Below are positions 1 through 13,600 of a stretch of 64,000 nt of DNA, in pieces. Location: contig JAQGDQ010000018.1 in NCBI GenBank assembly GCA_030141605.1, forward strand, positions 310,001 through 374,000, written 5' to 3'. Source of the stretch: Tubiluchus corallicola. Its lineage: Eukaryota; Priapulida; Priapulimorpha; Priapulimorphida; Tubiluchidae. A program made the position numbers and the translations under genes. The notes below the pieces were generated by a model that saw only the letters and a program-made list of their open reading frames with translations, did not search any database and was not told where the DNA came from. Within the stretch, counting starts at the first letter, position 1; each line of letters begins with the position of its first letter.

Positions 1-18
1 TGCTTCAAAAGGCATTCC

Positions 19-190
19 CGCTCAGAGGCTTCTTCACAGAAAACAGATGTACACAGCGGGATTATAAATGCATTTCACAGTCAACACAAGATGTGTACTA
101 CGTAGATATGTGCTACATCTCGTGTTAACTGTGAAATGCATCTATAATCCCGCTGTGTACATTTCTTTTCTGTAAAGAAGCCTCTGAGCG
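19..190. repeat. Near-perfect hairpin (inverted repeat) element
   Basis: Two arms of about 80 bp face each other with only a few mismatches. The left arm starts CGCTCAGAGGCTTCTT and the right arm ends AAGAAGCCTCTGAGCG. Both arms share TGTACACAGCGGGATTATA and ATGCATTTCACAG, and the centre is a few bases around ctacgtag. This is the shape of a foldback MITE or of a hairpin-RNA source. No target duplication could be assigned. Confidence 0.85.
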
Positions 191-3100
191 TAAGCATGCA
201 ATGGGAATTTATATCTCATAAATAATTTTTTCAGTTAAAGTATAGATATTATTTTATCAGTATTTCCACAACTTATCGCAACGCCACTAAATTTCATTTG
301 AAATTGCAAGGAATTTGCTACGTTATTTTTTGGGGGAAGGGGAGGCGCGGCAGACTCAGTGCACCCCGAGCGCCACAGTCTCTAGCTATGCCACAAAGTT
401 ATACTTTTCTTTAATAGCAAAGAAAAGCTATATAAAGATTACAAGCATACTATATTGCTGCAGTGTCATATTCCGAAGGAGGGGCCGTGTGCGGCATTTT
501 CGAAAATTAAACTGTGTAATGTGTTTTGCTTTTCTGTTGTTCAAGACAAAATCAACTTTTTCAGTACACAATCAAAGTGCAATCCGGCCACCTACAACCC
601 ACTCTCCATCCCACTCTTAGCTTTCGCGGTGCAGCACACTACCTAATTATTTTTTCTGTGTAATTCTTAAGCCTCAAGTTATACGTCGAAATTCAAGCGG
701 AAATTGAATGAAACGAACGTGCTCAGTTACTATTTTAACCTTGTTGATAGCCCTGTTATAAGCAAACATCTTGCTGCGTGCCTCATTAAACGACGGCAAC
801 TGTTACACACGACCACCCTTCCGTCATCACTTGGCTACAGTTACGAATGACATCACGCAGGGCCGAGTCAACAAAAATATACAGACATCCTTGCATTTTT
901 AGCCTCTAACACACACTCGACTCTATTTAACTAACTTGACTAGAAATGACTTTGTGCACTGTGCGGCTGAGAGAGACTACCGATTCTGAAAATTTATTTA
1001 TTTTAACTTTCGTCTTAAAGTACTCGCAATTTCTAAGCAAACTACATTTATCTCACAGATAACCCACTGGTACTCATTCAAGCTTTCTCGACACCATTAT
1101 TAAAGAAAAAGTGCGTTTTTTGGTAACCTAATTCCCAGCATTGACGAAATTCAGTCCTCCTCAGGATGATCTGGCTGAGATCTTAGTTTAACCGTGATAA
1201 TCGGTATTATTATAGAGAAAAGAATTGTACGCGAAAAGAATTAGTTACATTTCGCAGTTTACACTTTGTAACTGTCTGCATATCTCATTTGCTTTTGTAC
1301 AAACTTAAATTTTGTATCATTCCAAAGCTACACGCAAATTGTGAAGGCTTTTCAGCGCATTGGCTTCTCTGTACACGACGTGTTCGCTTGTTTCATGTGA
1401 TAAGCAGCTGCTGCTAACATGTTACACGTGCTTTTGATGACAGCCTTTACACGGAGAGGTCAGCTTTTCAACGTACTGAACGCTGCGTCAAACGCGTAGC
1501 ATACTGAGTACAGTAATGCGTAATAGACTAAAAATTTTCTAATTATATTTAAACTATTGTAGAGAGGTCCATTTTGTGCAAAAGTAAAGCTTTAATGATC
1601 TTTATAGGGCTGTGCTGAATGCAGAACTACCGAACCTGCCTAACGTTTTGCTAGGTTTAACTTATTCTGCAAGGACGCTATATCTAGAGACAGAAGAAAG
1701 AAAAATAAGACTAGAAAAGCTGTTAAATCTGTACTAAAGATGAGAGGTAACAGAATCAGTATTGGAATGAATTAGTTGAGTGTATTATACTACAGCCCAA
1801 CTGTAGAGCCTATCAAATTTCAGTTCAGCATGTTGCTGCCAATAATATTTTTGCTAACATTACTTTTTGCAGTCTAAATTTATCCGCTCGGTAAATTCTT
1901 TGGAAATGGGTCACCAAAATGTAATCTGTGTATCAACACTGCGTGGTCCAAGAAAAGTAAAATAATGAAGCAAACAGCTGACAGCTTAGTTAGCCTATGG
2001 ACACAACATTATTCTTCTCTTACTATTGTACATTTGTGATTTTCAAATTCATTATTTACAAGTCCACATGCTTTATATAAACAGTACGTTACTAATTTCA
2101 GTTAAAAACTCCATGCTTTTAACTTTTCAAGTTCCATATTTTTAAATCAGGCTACCTGTGTTTTCATAACTATGTTTGTTAGTGCGTTTGGAAAGTCTGT
2201 TATCTTCTTCATCGCCACTTTGACTTTGGTCCAAATCGGAATATTCTTCTAATTCTATATTATTATCCTTATGATTTTCTTCCATTTTCACCCAAATTTA
2301 CCTCTCGCAATTCAACATCAGGAGACGCAATTTTTCAGCATTTTTATATTTTTACGTTAGCTTGATTATGACACTGGCACTATAATTTGTTACACTATAT
2401 GACACAACGTTCCATGTTTCTTTGACTTTGCTCATGGAAGATACTCATCCCGCGCTGCCACGACTATGTTGATTTAGTGTTGTTTTACAGAGCAGATCGT
2501 GTTTTTATACAGCATGGTTTGCTAAATCTCTGGCTAAATGTAGGACCACACGGCGAGGCATTCACTTTATCTTTTTTAATGCATCTTAATCTTTCCAGAC
2601 AGCAGCTTGTGACCAGCAAAAGTAATTACATTAATTTGTAAATCGCCTTATGTTAGCCAGTGTGACGTCGAATAAACTTTTTTTATCTCGGATAATTCAT
2701 AAATGATATCCTTGTAGCAACTCTCCTTTAGTATTTTCATTAACTGACGCTGCACAGTCTACTGCCACTATCCATCCATGTCATCACACAATATAACTTT
2801 TGTAATTTTAAAAATCTTTGACGTTATGCAAACAGTAAAAAACTTCCACGTCTAAAAGTTGAAGTGACTTATTGACATTAGTAATTTCCAACGAGTTCTC
2901 ATGCGTTTCGAGTTCCTCACAGGAGTGCAACAAGCTGTTTGACTGCTCTCCAATTCAGAAAAGGTAACACTCGACTAAAACCTACACGCCCTTAACAAAA
3001 CTAATAAATCGGACGCATAAAAACTGGAACAGAGGGATGCTTTTCCAAGCACTTGAGGATTGAAATTACTTCCAAGTAGTTTGTTTAACAATCAGTACTG

Positions 3101-4498
3101 TTCTCAAACTAATTCAATGAGCATTTGTGTCTTGCCACTAAACCGACCATCACTCTAGACTGTTTCCGCATCGCATCTCGTGCACGTACTTCTCTTTGCT
3201 CTAACGAGCTGGAATACACATGTATCGTGCTGTGAATCTGCGCTGAGTTTATACATGGGATGCCGCAACTGCACTCCAGATGAGACGTGGTAATCTTAAC
3301 CGAGCCTTTATGTTTTACACACGAGTCATTAAAAGCTCTCAGAACGAACTGCAGCAAATTTGTTAAATCAACTCTTGGAGCGAGTTCTGCCCGAACTAGT
3401 TTATTCCACATTAATGGCAAAGCGCTATGTGAGTTGGTAACAAAAACATTCAAAACGGTCAACAGTGACCTTGTCTGTTCTTCAATTTGAACTGTTGAAA
3501 GATGCCGTACTGCTGACTAAATGCATGCAAATGGAAATGTTTTTGCCTGCTTCGTTATCAAATGAGGCGTTACCCTATAGTCTTTAAATTGCGAAATTAA
3601 GTATTTCTTATAGAAGATAAACATTTAATAAAAAATACTGTTTATAACCTACGTGATTATAACTCCAGTAAAAACGTCGTCTGATGTGAATAAGAGGGCG
3701 GATCGAAGAAACACACTTTTTGACTACCTTTGCAGTTACTGTTATTCAACCTTATGTACTGTTATTAAAGTTCCCATAACAGAACCCTGGATGTATATCA
3801 TTTGTCTCCTACTTAGCAAGTAATGACAACCTTTTAAATAGATCCATCGCTCTATGTAATTTATATCACATAATATATGCGCGTACATAAGCCACAAACT
3901 CGTTACTAAACTTAACAAAAACAATTTTATAAAACTTACAAGATAATTTAATCACTCATTAATAATAATTAAATTCGTCAGAATATTTAACAAGTATGAT
4001 GCAAGTATGCCACGAAAACTCTTCGTAATAAAATGATATCTAGTTGCATTATAAGTTCACAAACGAAGAAGAATTGCAGTTATGTTAATTTACTGCAGTT
4101 TGCTGTCATAAAAGCATGGAAACCAAATTTAGCTCATTTTGCGTGATTGCGTGTGAGCATAAATCAACTAATTGCAAGTTACATGAGCGGCAGTGATGAG
4201 AAAATTTACACAATACTGTAAATGTGGTGAATATGCAGTTTTGTGAATGGACTATATATATTGAGCTTCTACACTGGGCTAACAGTTGTTATTTTGAATT
4301 TCCCCTGTTATGAAAAAACCTAGTTTATTTATCAAGTGAATTTAGACATGTCTAAATACAAATGATTTTCGGGTATTTAAAAATGAGTAATTATAACTTG
4401 AAAGTTTTGTACAATGAAGTATTTCTGATGAATAATGAATAGTCGAACTTGTATCATATATTGTGCCAGAAAGTTATGAATACATATATAAAAGTGTT

Positions 4499-4571
4499 GA
4501 TTCACATGGGATTTGAACCTACGATTCTTGCTTTATTACAGCAGTGCATTAACCGGTTGCTCTTCAGGGTC
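4499..4571 (-). repeat. tRNA-like relic (SINE head or tRNA pseudogene)
   Basis: The minus strand has a B-box/T-arm-like GTAGGTTCAAATCCC. Upstream of it is a stem CTGCT / AGCAA around a seven-base loop GTAATAA, whose central triplet AAT would be an Ile anticodon, and an A-box-like AACCGGTTAATGC. The acceptor stem does not pair, so it is not a working tRNA gene. Confidence 0.4.
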
Positions 4572-4852
4572 AAATCAGTGAGCTTATTAAATGTTACTGC
4601 TGCCTATCACATCAATGTTCTGTCACTGCTCTAAGCAGCTCAGTCTGGTTGCAAAGCATGCAAACACAAATTTCATGTGCAGAAGCAGAAAAACCCAGAA
4701 AAGCAGGTATCCCCAGTTATACCGCCATTAATACAAAGTTTGTGTTGAATAGATATCTGTAGCTCAAAATTAATAGTACATATTATTGATTAATTTAGGA
4801 TGCTGCAGTGATGAATAATCTGGACTCTTTACCTAACTGACCTACACTGGCG

Positions 4853-5003
4853 AGTAAAAATTAATAGTCTTAAAAGATATATTTTTATAATAAGTGCTCT
4901 TCATCTTAAAATATTGTCATTATTGTCATTACATATTCGTATACAGTCATGTATTAACAATATCATTTTTGACAAACGTTCCAGAAAGCAAGTAGCATAT
5001 TGT
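4853..5003 (+). repeat. Intronic direct repeat, copy 1
   Basis: Shares gagtaaaaatta, cttaaaagatat, CTTAAAATATTGTCATTA and AAGCAAGTAGCATATTG, in the same order and spacing, with 6328-6475. This copy has an extra small duplication of the attgtcatt unit. Confidence 0.75.
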
Positions 5004-5710
5004 AACCAATATATATATATATATATAATTTTTATTGTACTCGTGGTACAATCACATCAAATCTTTTGCATTGTAGATTAAGGCGTTAACCAGGTATATG
5101 ACAGAGGACAAACAATATGACATGGTTTTTTTTAAAATATGATTTTTTATTTTTAAAAGTTGGAGTTAATTAGAAATTCATATTCGACCTGAGCAAATAT
5201 GCATTAAAGATAACTGTTAAGTGAAATAAATAGGTTAGATCCCATATTTTAATGAGAGTATACATGCAAAGTGCATAAGGCCTCACATGATATGAGTCAG
5301 CAAAATCCACTTTTAGTATTTTGAGTAGTTTAGTGCCCAGTCAGAATTACTTATCGCCATATCTAGTATTATCTTATCACTGACAGAATGAATCATAGGT
5401 ACAGAGTTTGTTATACTTGTTATCCAAACAACTTTATTTCTCTATAAATTTTCAGATATCAGACTTACTTTAATTGCTGCTCAATAGATTTTGATGCATT
5501 GGTACCATTAATATATGAAAAACTGAAAATGGTGTCACTGTTGGTTTTATCAAAAACCCGTAAGCAGTAATTGCAAACTTAAGTTACTTGAAATGAAATA
5601 CGTCAATTAAATGGTCAACTGCAACGCAAAAAGTGGATTTGATCTACATAAATGAAACACATGAATCAGATGTAATAATTATAATAAAAGAATACTATAA
5701 TTCCACTTAC

Positions 5711-5823
5711 CCAATGAAGACGTGCTTGATCTACGTGATGTTCCATAATACACACTCCCAGGAGAAGCATAACCTCCAGGAGGCCCCTCTCCTCTCATTG
5801 GAGAAGCTGTTCTGTCTCTATCA
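5711..5823 (-). CDS. Tensin exon 26 (last exon visible)
   Basis: 113 bp, phase 2 in, phase 1 out, acceptor attctag, donor gtaagt. It encodes [32 protein letters not shown] and TSSLG. The Ser/Arg/Pro composition suits the linker just before SH2. The exon leaves one base over, so another exon must follow at lower coordinates. Confidence 0.87.
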
Positions 5824-8800
5824 CTAGAATTAAAATGAATTAATGGGTTTATTGACTCACTATGCTTATGGTACCCATACACCAGAAGTTTGTTTTGACG
5901 GTTGTCAAAAGTATAGTTTTCTGGTAAATGGACAAAAATTTAAGTGAAGCCAAATAAACAATCTTTTTGAAATCTGTCTTTATCAACTAATTTATGTTTC
6001 CATTTTCAACACAAGATTTTTTCAAGCTGCTAAAAAAATAAATTAGCTGCTAATGATTTGTTTTGCATTCACATTCACTGACTAGCATCTGGTACCTCAA
6101 TAATTGATCTAAAATTTTGAATTTGTGTTGAATATGGATGTAGAAAAAATCGAACTAGGAAAATCTACTTCAAGTTCCTAAAAGCAAAAATGCACTTGTA
6201 CACTTTTTCCAAATGTGCTGAGTGTGTTAAATTGGCATTAACTGCAATGCTGTGGCTGAGATCAGTTGTAAAACAGCTGATGACGAATTTAAGCTTATTT
6301 TATAAAATAGCTAAGATATTTAGGGAGTAAAAATTATCTATAATTAAATTCTTAAAAGATATTTTTCTGAATAAGTGTTCTTCACCTTAAAATATTGTCA
6401 TTACATATTTGTGTAAAGTCATACATTAATAGCATCATTTTTTCAGAAGTTCCAAAAAGCAAGTAGCATATTGAATATGCTATCATGCTGAAAGGAATGT
6501 ATGAAACATTTGCACAGTATTACAGAGTGAAATGCTGCTTTTCCACTGATCGAGAATCTAAATCAATTTTTTACCTGTAGGTTAGGTATCCAGATATTGG
6601 GCCACGTGATGGTGTGCTGACAATTCCACCTGCACGCTGCTCATTTTGCTGTTGCCAGTTACTCTGTGCACTTTCAGATCCATGATGTGTGATCCTTCGC
6701 GTTTTTGTTGTGACTACTTCCCTATGGATGGTGTCTTGTTGTGCTGGCGAAGCTTGAAAAAAAATCAATAATCAGGTAACTCAAATATGCAAAATCATTT
6801 GATTAATGATTTATTTATCAGAAAAATATCAGTTGACTTCAACTTCGTTTAACACTGATCTTGTTAACTCTAGTTATCTCGTATCACTTCTCAAAGTCTC
6901 ATTAGAGCTCATCTTGTGTTGTATAGATCGTAGTGATTTCTCTTTGAAATAAGTTGAACAGAACTGATTGTAGGATAATATAGTACAACACTAAAATTTT
7001 TGCCAATTTTAACAATTATTATATATCACTTTTAATTTTTATTAATTTAGCCAAATTTATGCAACAATTGCACATGATTTATGCTAAATGTAGAAAATAC
7101 AAGATGATTCTGCTGTGAAAATCTGTACTCATAGGTCACATTTTTACTTCTGTAGCTTGCGTTTTCTACATAATTTTTGGTCTTACACTAAAGTGGAAGG
7201 GGATCCTTTAAGCCAAAATGAATAAAATAATGTGATAACTGTCTACTGATCTTTTAATACTAAGCTTTCTTTTTTGTCTTTTCATGGAGATGCGGAATTA
7301 AACACAATTTGTAACTTAAATGTCTATAATTATATTGTAGCAATCGTGAGACTGGGTACTTGCTGATAATTACAAAGTTCTTGATCGTGAAGATTACTTT
7401 GCGATGATGCCCCTATATTACAAACAACATTGTTTTTAGAATGCTTACCTCTGTTCATGTAAGGTGTGCCTGGCGTAACAGGGAAGGCAGGTGTAAGAGC
7501 TCTTTCATCTGGAGTGCCGTGTTGTAAAGGCGTCGACTCTTGAATTGGCCTACGATTCATGTAAGGTGTCGCTTGTGACACAGGAAATCCTAAAAAAATA
7601 GCTATTGCTTTCAAGTTCTGTTGAAAATTTGATATGAAGCAAGTAGTACAACCAATTAACTATGTTCTTGATAACTATAAATAAAAGGAAAGTATCTATT
7701 TCACACAATTTTTTAACTGATATCACTTTTATTACATACTAGCAGGTTCCGCTGGGCCTACTGGCCTAGGGGGTGCATGGACTTGTGCTTGTGTCATGAC
7801 CTGCTGTCTTTCTGCATGTGTCATGGCATGTTGTCTTTCTGCTTGCATCATGACTTGTTGTCTCTCTGGCTCAAGATTTGCTGTCATTTTTATGACATCA
7901 TTCACACCAGGGTCCTAACATGCAATAAAACGAGAAATAAGTAGTCTTCAAAAGGTTAGCATTGATCTAGTCTGTTGAAGATTAGACAGTCTAATAAAAT
8001 AAAATAATCAGTCGTAAATAATTGCTGCCAAATTTCCTAAATCATTTATTTAGTTATTTTTGATGAATCACAAAAAAATTATACTTATAAAAGATACAAC
8101 AGGACATGTTTTAACTGTTATAATATTGCATTCCATTATGCAACTTTATTAAAATTTGCAGTACCAGTTGTAGTTTATAGTATAGTTTACATTTCCTTTA
8201 AAGAATTAAGCTTACTGGAGGAGGAGGAGCTGCATCTGGTGGTCTCCTTTGCTGATCGATCTCTTCAATTCTGACAGGACTGTAGCTCTGCCCTAAAACA
8301 GAAAATCCTTGCTTAACAATGCTGACGAAACGTCCTTTCAATGTTTTCCATAAGAAATGATGTAAAAGAAGTCAGTTGCATGCCAGGAACAAAAATCAGT
8401 AGTGCTTGGCTGTGTAAAAGCCTTCATTATGTTGCAGGGAAAGAAATCAATAAAGTTTGGTTCATGAATTAGATACTTTACAGGGTTTAGTGCCTACAAT
8501 TCTACACTATGTATTGTTTAATCAAAAAGCTGTTGAGTAACTAAAGTATGGAAACTGAAATCTAAACTTGAAACATTAGTCCTCCCTCTTCTGGTTGCCC
8601 TCCTGCCATTTTTTGTCTTTTTCTTTCTATATTTTGTCTTACTTTCAAGCTTCTTTATATCATCCCCATTTTCAGTTTTGTCTTTGCGACAGCTAAAATG
8701 CAAATGAGGTAAACTCACTAATTAATTATGTAACATGAGAGAGTTTTTTTCAGCCAGAATAATGTTATCTAAACTTGGGAAAGCAATGAATCATTGTAGT

Positions 8801-10639
8801 CTGCTACATGTGCCTGACTGACTGCTCTACAACCAATAAATAATCTATGTGTAATCACTAATGGCAGAGACAAACTTCACTGCACTACAGTTGCATGTAT
8901 TATGGTAGTTTGCCAATAGCAAGCTGTAAATAAGCAGTTATTATTTATTTTAAATTAACGTTAATGTTAACTACCAGATTGGTATTGCTCATTGTGTTTT
9001 TGTTGCCCGTGGTGATGAATTTTTCTTTCGTGCTTGGTCATGGCAGTCCGATGTATTACCCATGGCTGAGTAGGTTGCTGCTGGGATGGCACTTCTTGCC
9101 TAGGCACAATATCCCTTCCCAATGGTTCCTCAACTGGTGGTTTTTTATCCCGTCCAATCGGCTCTTCAACTGGAGGTTTCTTGTCTCTTCCAATTGGTTC
9201 TTCAACTGGAGGTTTCCTATCCCTAGGCACTGTCTCAGGTGGAGGCTCTCTGAATTTGTTTGCTTCCTTTTTGGGGGCAACAGTTTTGCTGATAGGTTCT
9301 TCAGCAATGGGACGTTGATCCTTCGGAGCAGTTTCCTGTTTAGGAGCACGGGCTCTTCCCATCGGAACTTGTTCTGCTTGCTGAAATGGTGTTGGCTGTC
9401 CCATAATTGGCGACCTGCTTACTGGTTTCTTTTTACCCGGCACATGTGTCGCTGTTATTGGTGTTTCCTCTATTTGCCCTTGTTGCTGCTCAAGAGAAAA
9501 AATTCACAGATAAGAAACTCAGTTCAATTTTTCACCAATTTTTACTTCAATTAAGTTTTACAAAAATGTACAATGTGTTGCAAGTTTGTAATTAACAAAA
9601 AAACTGTAATGACATGAAAATTATTTTTAGAAAGGTGATGACTGTAAAACTGTGGCAGCTACTAAGCTTTGTAAAGGCACTATAGGCTAGACTCGAGTAA
9701 CATCGCATTAGAAAGCATATCACAAATTTTACAAACACAAAGAAATAATTGGTCAATAACTAACTCAGGCACTACTCAAACAAAGATTAGTTTATGGTTA
9801 TACTAACCTGTGATTTAGAGTAGGAAAACTCATTGTAGTAGTCGTGCCTTTGCGACATAGACCTACTATCCTAATTTAATACCAAATAAATGTTATTAGT
9901 AAATGTGCACACATGTTATAAGACAAAGGCACTAAGCTCTACTAAGCTTTCAAAATTGTTAAATTTGAAAAAGCAACTAAAGGTAGTTTCAAAGGCATGT
10001 TTAAAACGAACTTAAATCAACCTATTTAAGAAAAAATTTAGTTAAATATGTAATTGTAAAAGCCATAATAGAATCAAAATAATATTTCCATTAAGCAAAT
10101 TGTTATATTGCACATGGAAATAAATTTCTATAGGCTTTTTACTTTTAATAGTTTTTTCAAGTCATTTGCAAAGTGTCAAAATAAATTTTAACATGCATGT
10201 TTAAAGACTTGTCTTAAAAGCCATTGTAAAACTATAGTTGTATTATATTAAAACATTTCATTGCTGTGCTCCATGCTGCACAAGCTGCATGCACACTGAG
10301 ATAACTGTTCTGCAGTTTCTGCAATAGTTATATAACTGCAGAACAATTTACCAGTTTTACACTAAAATATATACTAACCATTTTTTGTATTTGCTCGGGA
10401 GTCACAGTAACAGGTTTTGTGCTAGGAGTATAGCTGGGTGTCACTGATTTTGGAAGTGGCATGGACTCAACCGGTCTCTGAACTGGCTTTGTTGTTACAG
10501 GCACTTCTGCTGATGGCAATGGGTGACGAGGTGCTGACTTTTTTGGCTCAGGTAAACTGTAACATAAAAAGTGCCTTAAATAATTGCTGTAATTGACCTA
10601 ATCCTGTCCCATGTTAGACAAAATTTTTACAGTCGTTAT

Positions 10640-10693
<54 letters not shown>

Positions 10694-13600
10694 GTGTATT
10701 GATTATACACATTGCATAATAATTAAAATCATCAGTTATTAAGAAAAAGCTAACTGGTTAAAGAAAAGAAAAATGGCAGTTGACAAAAAAGTAACATTAA
10801 TTTTGCATTTCAATCTTTTCTGCCTAGTACAAGAAGAGACTGGATGCATCAAGGCAGCATACAGTAATAATTATTTATTAGTTATTATTATACAGTTACT
10901 TTAATTTAGACAGTTAATTAGTCAACATAATGCAAACAACTAATTATTATAACATGTTAGTCACACTATGCTTTTATTGTGTTGCGTCATATTTTCTGCA
11001 TGTAAAACTCAGTAAAAATGTACAATAATTCATACTGGGGTGTTTCACTAAAATTTTACCAGACACATAGTGTTTGGAATAAGATAAGCATTTTTTATTA
11101 ATTTAATGAAAATTCGCAAAGTTCGAGTACTTCATATTCCCATACCTAGCACTGCGTGCTGTCTCCTGCAGACCATCAAGTAAAGCCTGCATTTCATCAT
11201 CTATTTTCTTCTTGTACAATAGGGTCGACTCATCACGGGGTGATCGATCTTTACTTGGAGATGAATAACTACCAATATTCTGATAATACTTTTCAGGCGG
11301 TGGAGACAGAGGGCTGCTATCGCTACCTGCTCGCGGCCGAGCCAAAGGTCGGTCTCTGTCATGAGATGTGTCTGACTGTTGCCTGGTGAGCGGCTTTTGA
11401 TGGCTTTGCCAACCTCTGGGTTTTGGTGGCTCAGCATCACTCTTTGGCTGTTGATAAATGGGTGGTTTGTGTGTTGTAGGTGGGCCATCATTGATGGGTT
11501 CATCTCCAAGTATGTCCCTCTCCATCTTCTCTGACTCCTGCTTGCGCAAGGTCATGCGATTTTGTACCTCTTGCAACTCTGACACAAGAGCTTTTTGTTG
11601 AATTTCATCAATCATATACCCTTCTTGTCGAGACCGCAATTTCTGCTTCTGCTGAAGCAACCACCCTGTGCCCCCTGGTTTCATGTCTTCATCATCATTG
11701 GGAGATTGTGGTCGACCAGATGAGGGAAATCCATCCAACCTTTATGAACAATAATTTTCTCATTATCAAATTTGATTATGGGCTAACGCCTCTTTCCAAT
11801 TCACCAAAAGAAGGTGGAGTATGAAAAGATATTATGCAGTGTTAACTGGTATTGTTTGTATTAAAGATTAAAATGTGAAAACAAAACATTTATAAATTAG
11901 TTTGTTATTATATTATTACTGTAGTTGAGTTAGAGTTTCTGTAATGTTACTTTTCTAATTTCTTATGAAGTAACAATTAAGTGTTATGGCTAAAAATAAA
12001 TAGTTAAATAAGAAAACATAATTAAGTTAAGTGTTTGTAATTCAGAAGACAGAAAGCAATATTTGTACAAAGTTATAGCTAATAATATCGAGTGTTACAA
12101 AAATTACATAAAGATCAAGAAAAAAATAAGCAGAGTCAAGCAAATCAAACACCACAGCAAAGTGAGCTAATTAGCTAAGCAAAATACTCTGGTTAACTGA
12201 CAGATGCAGCAATAGGTGTTGTCAGTGCCATAGTTCTGGGTTGTCTTTTCAGATGTAATAAAATTATTAATGTCTTATTTTATAACATAAGACACGTCCA
12301 TTTTTATAAAACTATGCATCACAAATCACAAAGCATTTACTTTTTTAGGTTTTGCATACTTGCATAGTTAGTTCACTTTTAATGGCAGGTTGTTGCAGCA
12401 TCATCTTCTTGCTCCACATAAAATCAGTAAGGCAAAAGGACCAATCGATTCCCAATTTTTGTTTCACTAACAAACGTGTATAAGCATGGAGATTGCAGTA
12501 AGGCAGAATCACACTGGGGCAAATGCATTTTACAATATTAATGCTAAGACAACTCAGCACAGCCAGCACAGCAGAACAACATACATTCACATTCACAATT
12601 ACCCAGCTTTTAATGTTCAATTAGAGTATTTTTATACGGTAACAGTAACACAATGATGTCAACGATAATCATGATAGCAAGGTATTTGTGAAATCTAGTC
12701 GAAGCGCAGCATCACTTATCAGTTACCCAGATGGTGGCCGCCAAACCAACCTTCGATAATGCGGTCGGTCGGCGTCCGGATTGTAGTATCCTATATTGTA
12801 TCCAAGACTGGCATATTTGCGGGGTGGGGCAGGGGGTGAAGCAGCACCCTCGGGAGCTCCACCATAAACTGGAGAGCTTGAAGCAGGTTTCTGTGATTCG
12901 GTCAGTGAAGTAGTTTCTTTTCGCTCTGTTGAGAGATGGTGGGATTCTAACATTTGCCGCTGACTTTCTGTCATTGATCTTTGAGACTGTGATATCAGCG
13001 TAGTTTCTGAATCTATAGGTGTAATTTGTTTCCTGTATATAAGAAAGGATAGTTTTAAATAAATACCAGAGTTGAAGCAAGATTATCTAAACCCTTTTAA
13101 TGTGTAAATGGCTTCATTGTTTCTTTATAGTTTTCCTGTCTGAATGAAATACACTTTGCCTGAAGAAAAAGCCTGAAGAAAAATAAAGAAATAAATAAAC
13201 TTGCAATCCTAACAACGTACAAGCAATTATAAAAGATTAAATTTGAGCAAATTATCATTATAGCATTCCAAGATTTGGGAGCTAAAGGGATTGCTAAACG
13301 ACTGTGAAATGTGTGAGCATTTATGAATATCATGTTTGCTTTCAAATTTCACAATCATCTTTAACCAGAACAGCTACACTAGAGAAAGATATGGATGCAT
13401 GCAAGGGTTAAAGGTGTTTTTTATTTTACTTTAATAGTTTGTCTGTCAACATCACCTTTCTTTCTTGAAAAGTTTTAGAAACTTGATGCCTAAACTCAAT
13501 GTCAGAATTTAACAACCTCATTACATCACAGCTTGTCCGCTTTACTACAATATTCTTAGTGCTTGCAAATCAAAATCGTCCACAAGTCGGCATTGTTAAA

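Larger units (their letters stand above)
1..5710. other. Last visible intron: no exon recognised
   Basis: No SH2 or PTB string could be read on the minus strand, and no open frame here looks like a tensin exon. The stretch is AT-rich. It contains a hairpin element (19-190), a tRNA-like relic (4499-4571), a TA run (about 5009-5028) and one copy of an intronic repeat (4853-5003). Exons shorter than about 60 codons could have been missed. Confidence 0.6.

Noticed and set aside
1-5710. Search for tensin SH2 and PTB exons
   Set aside because: No SH2 FLVRDS-like or PTB string was found on the minus strand, so the C-terminal domains are assumed to lie outside the window.
8654-8703. Exon-like stretch on the minus strand with acceptor cattttag and donor gtaaga between tensin exons 21 and 22
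   Set aside because: Entering it from exon 21 (phase 1) hits a TAA within about 13 codons; only a phase-2 entry is open. Exon 22 accepts exon 21 directly, so this is treated as a cryptic site.
8964-9554. 196-codon plus-strand open frame rich in Trp and Phe
   Set aside because: It is the antisense shadow of tensin exon 21; the minus strand carries matching splice sites and phases.
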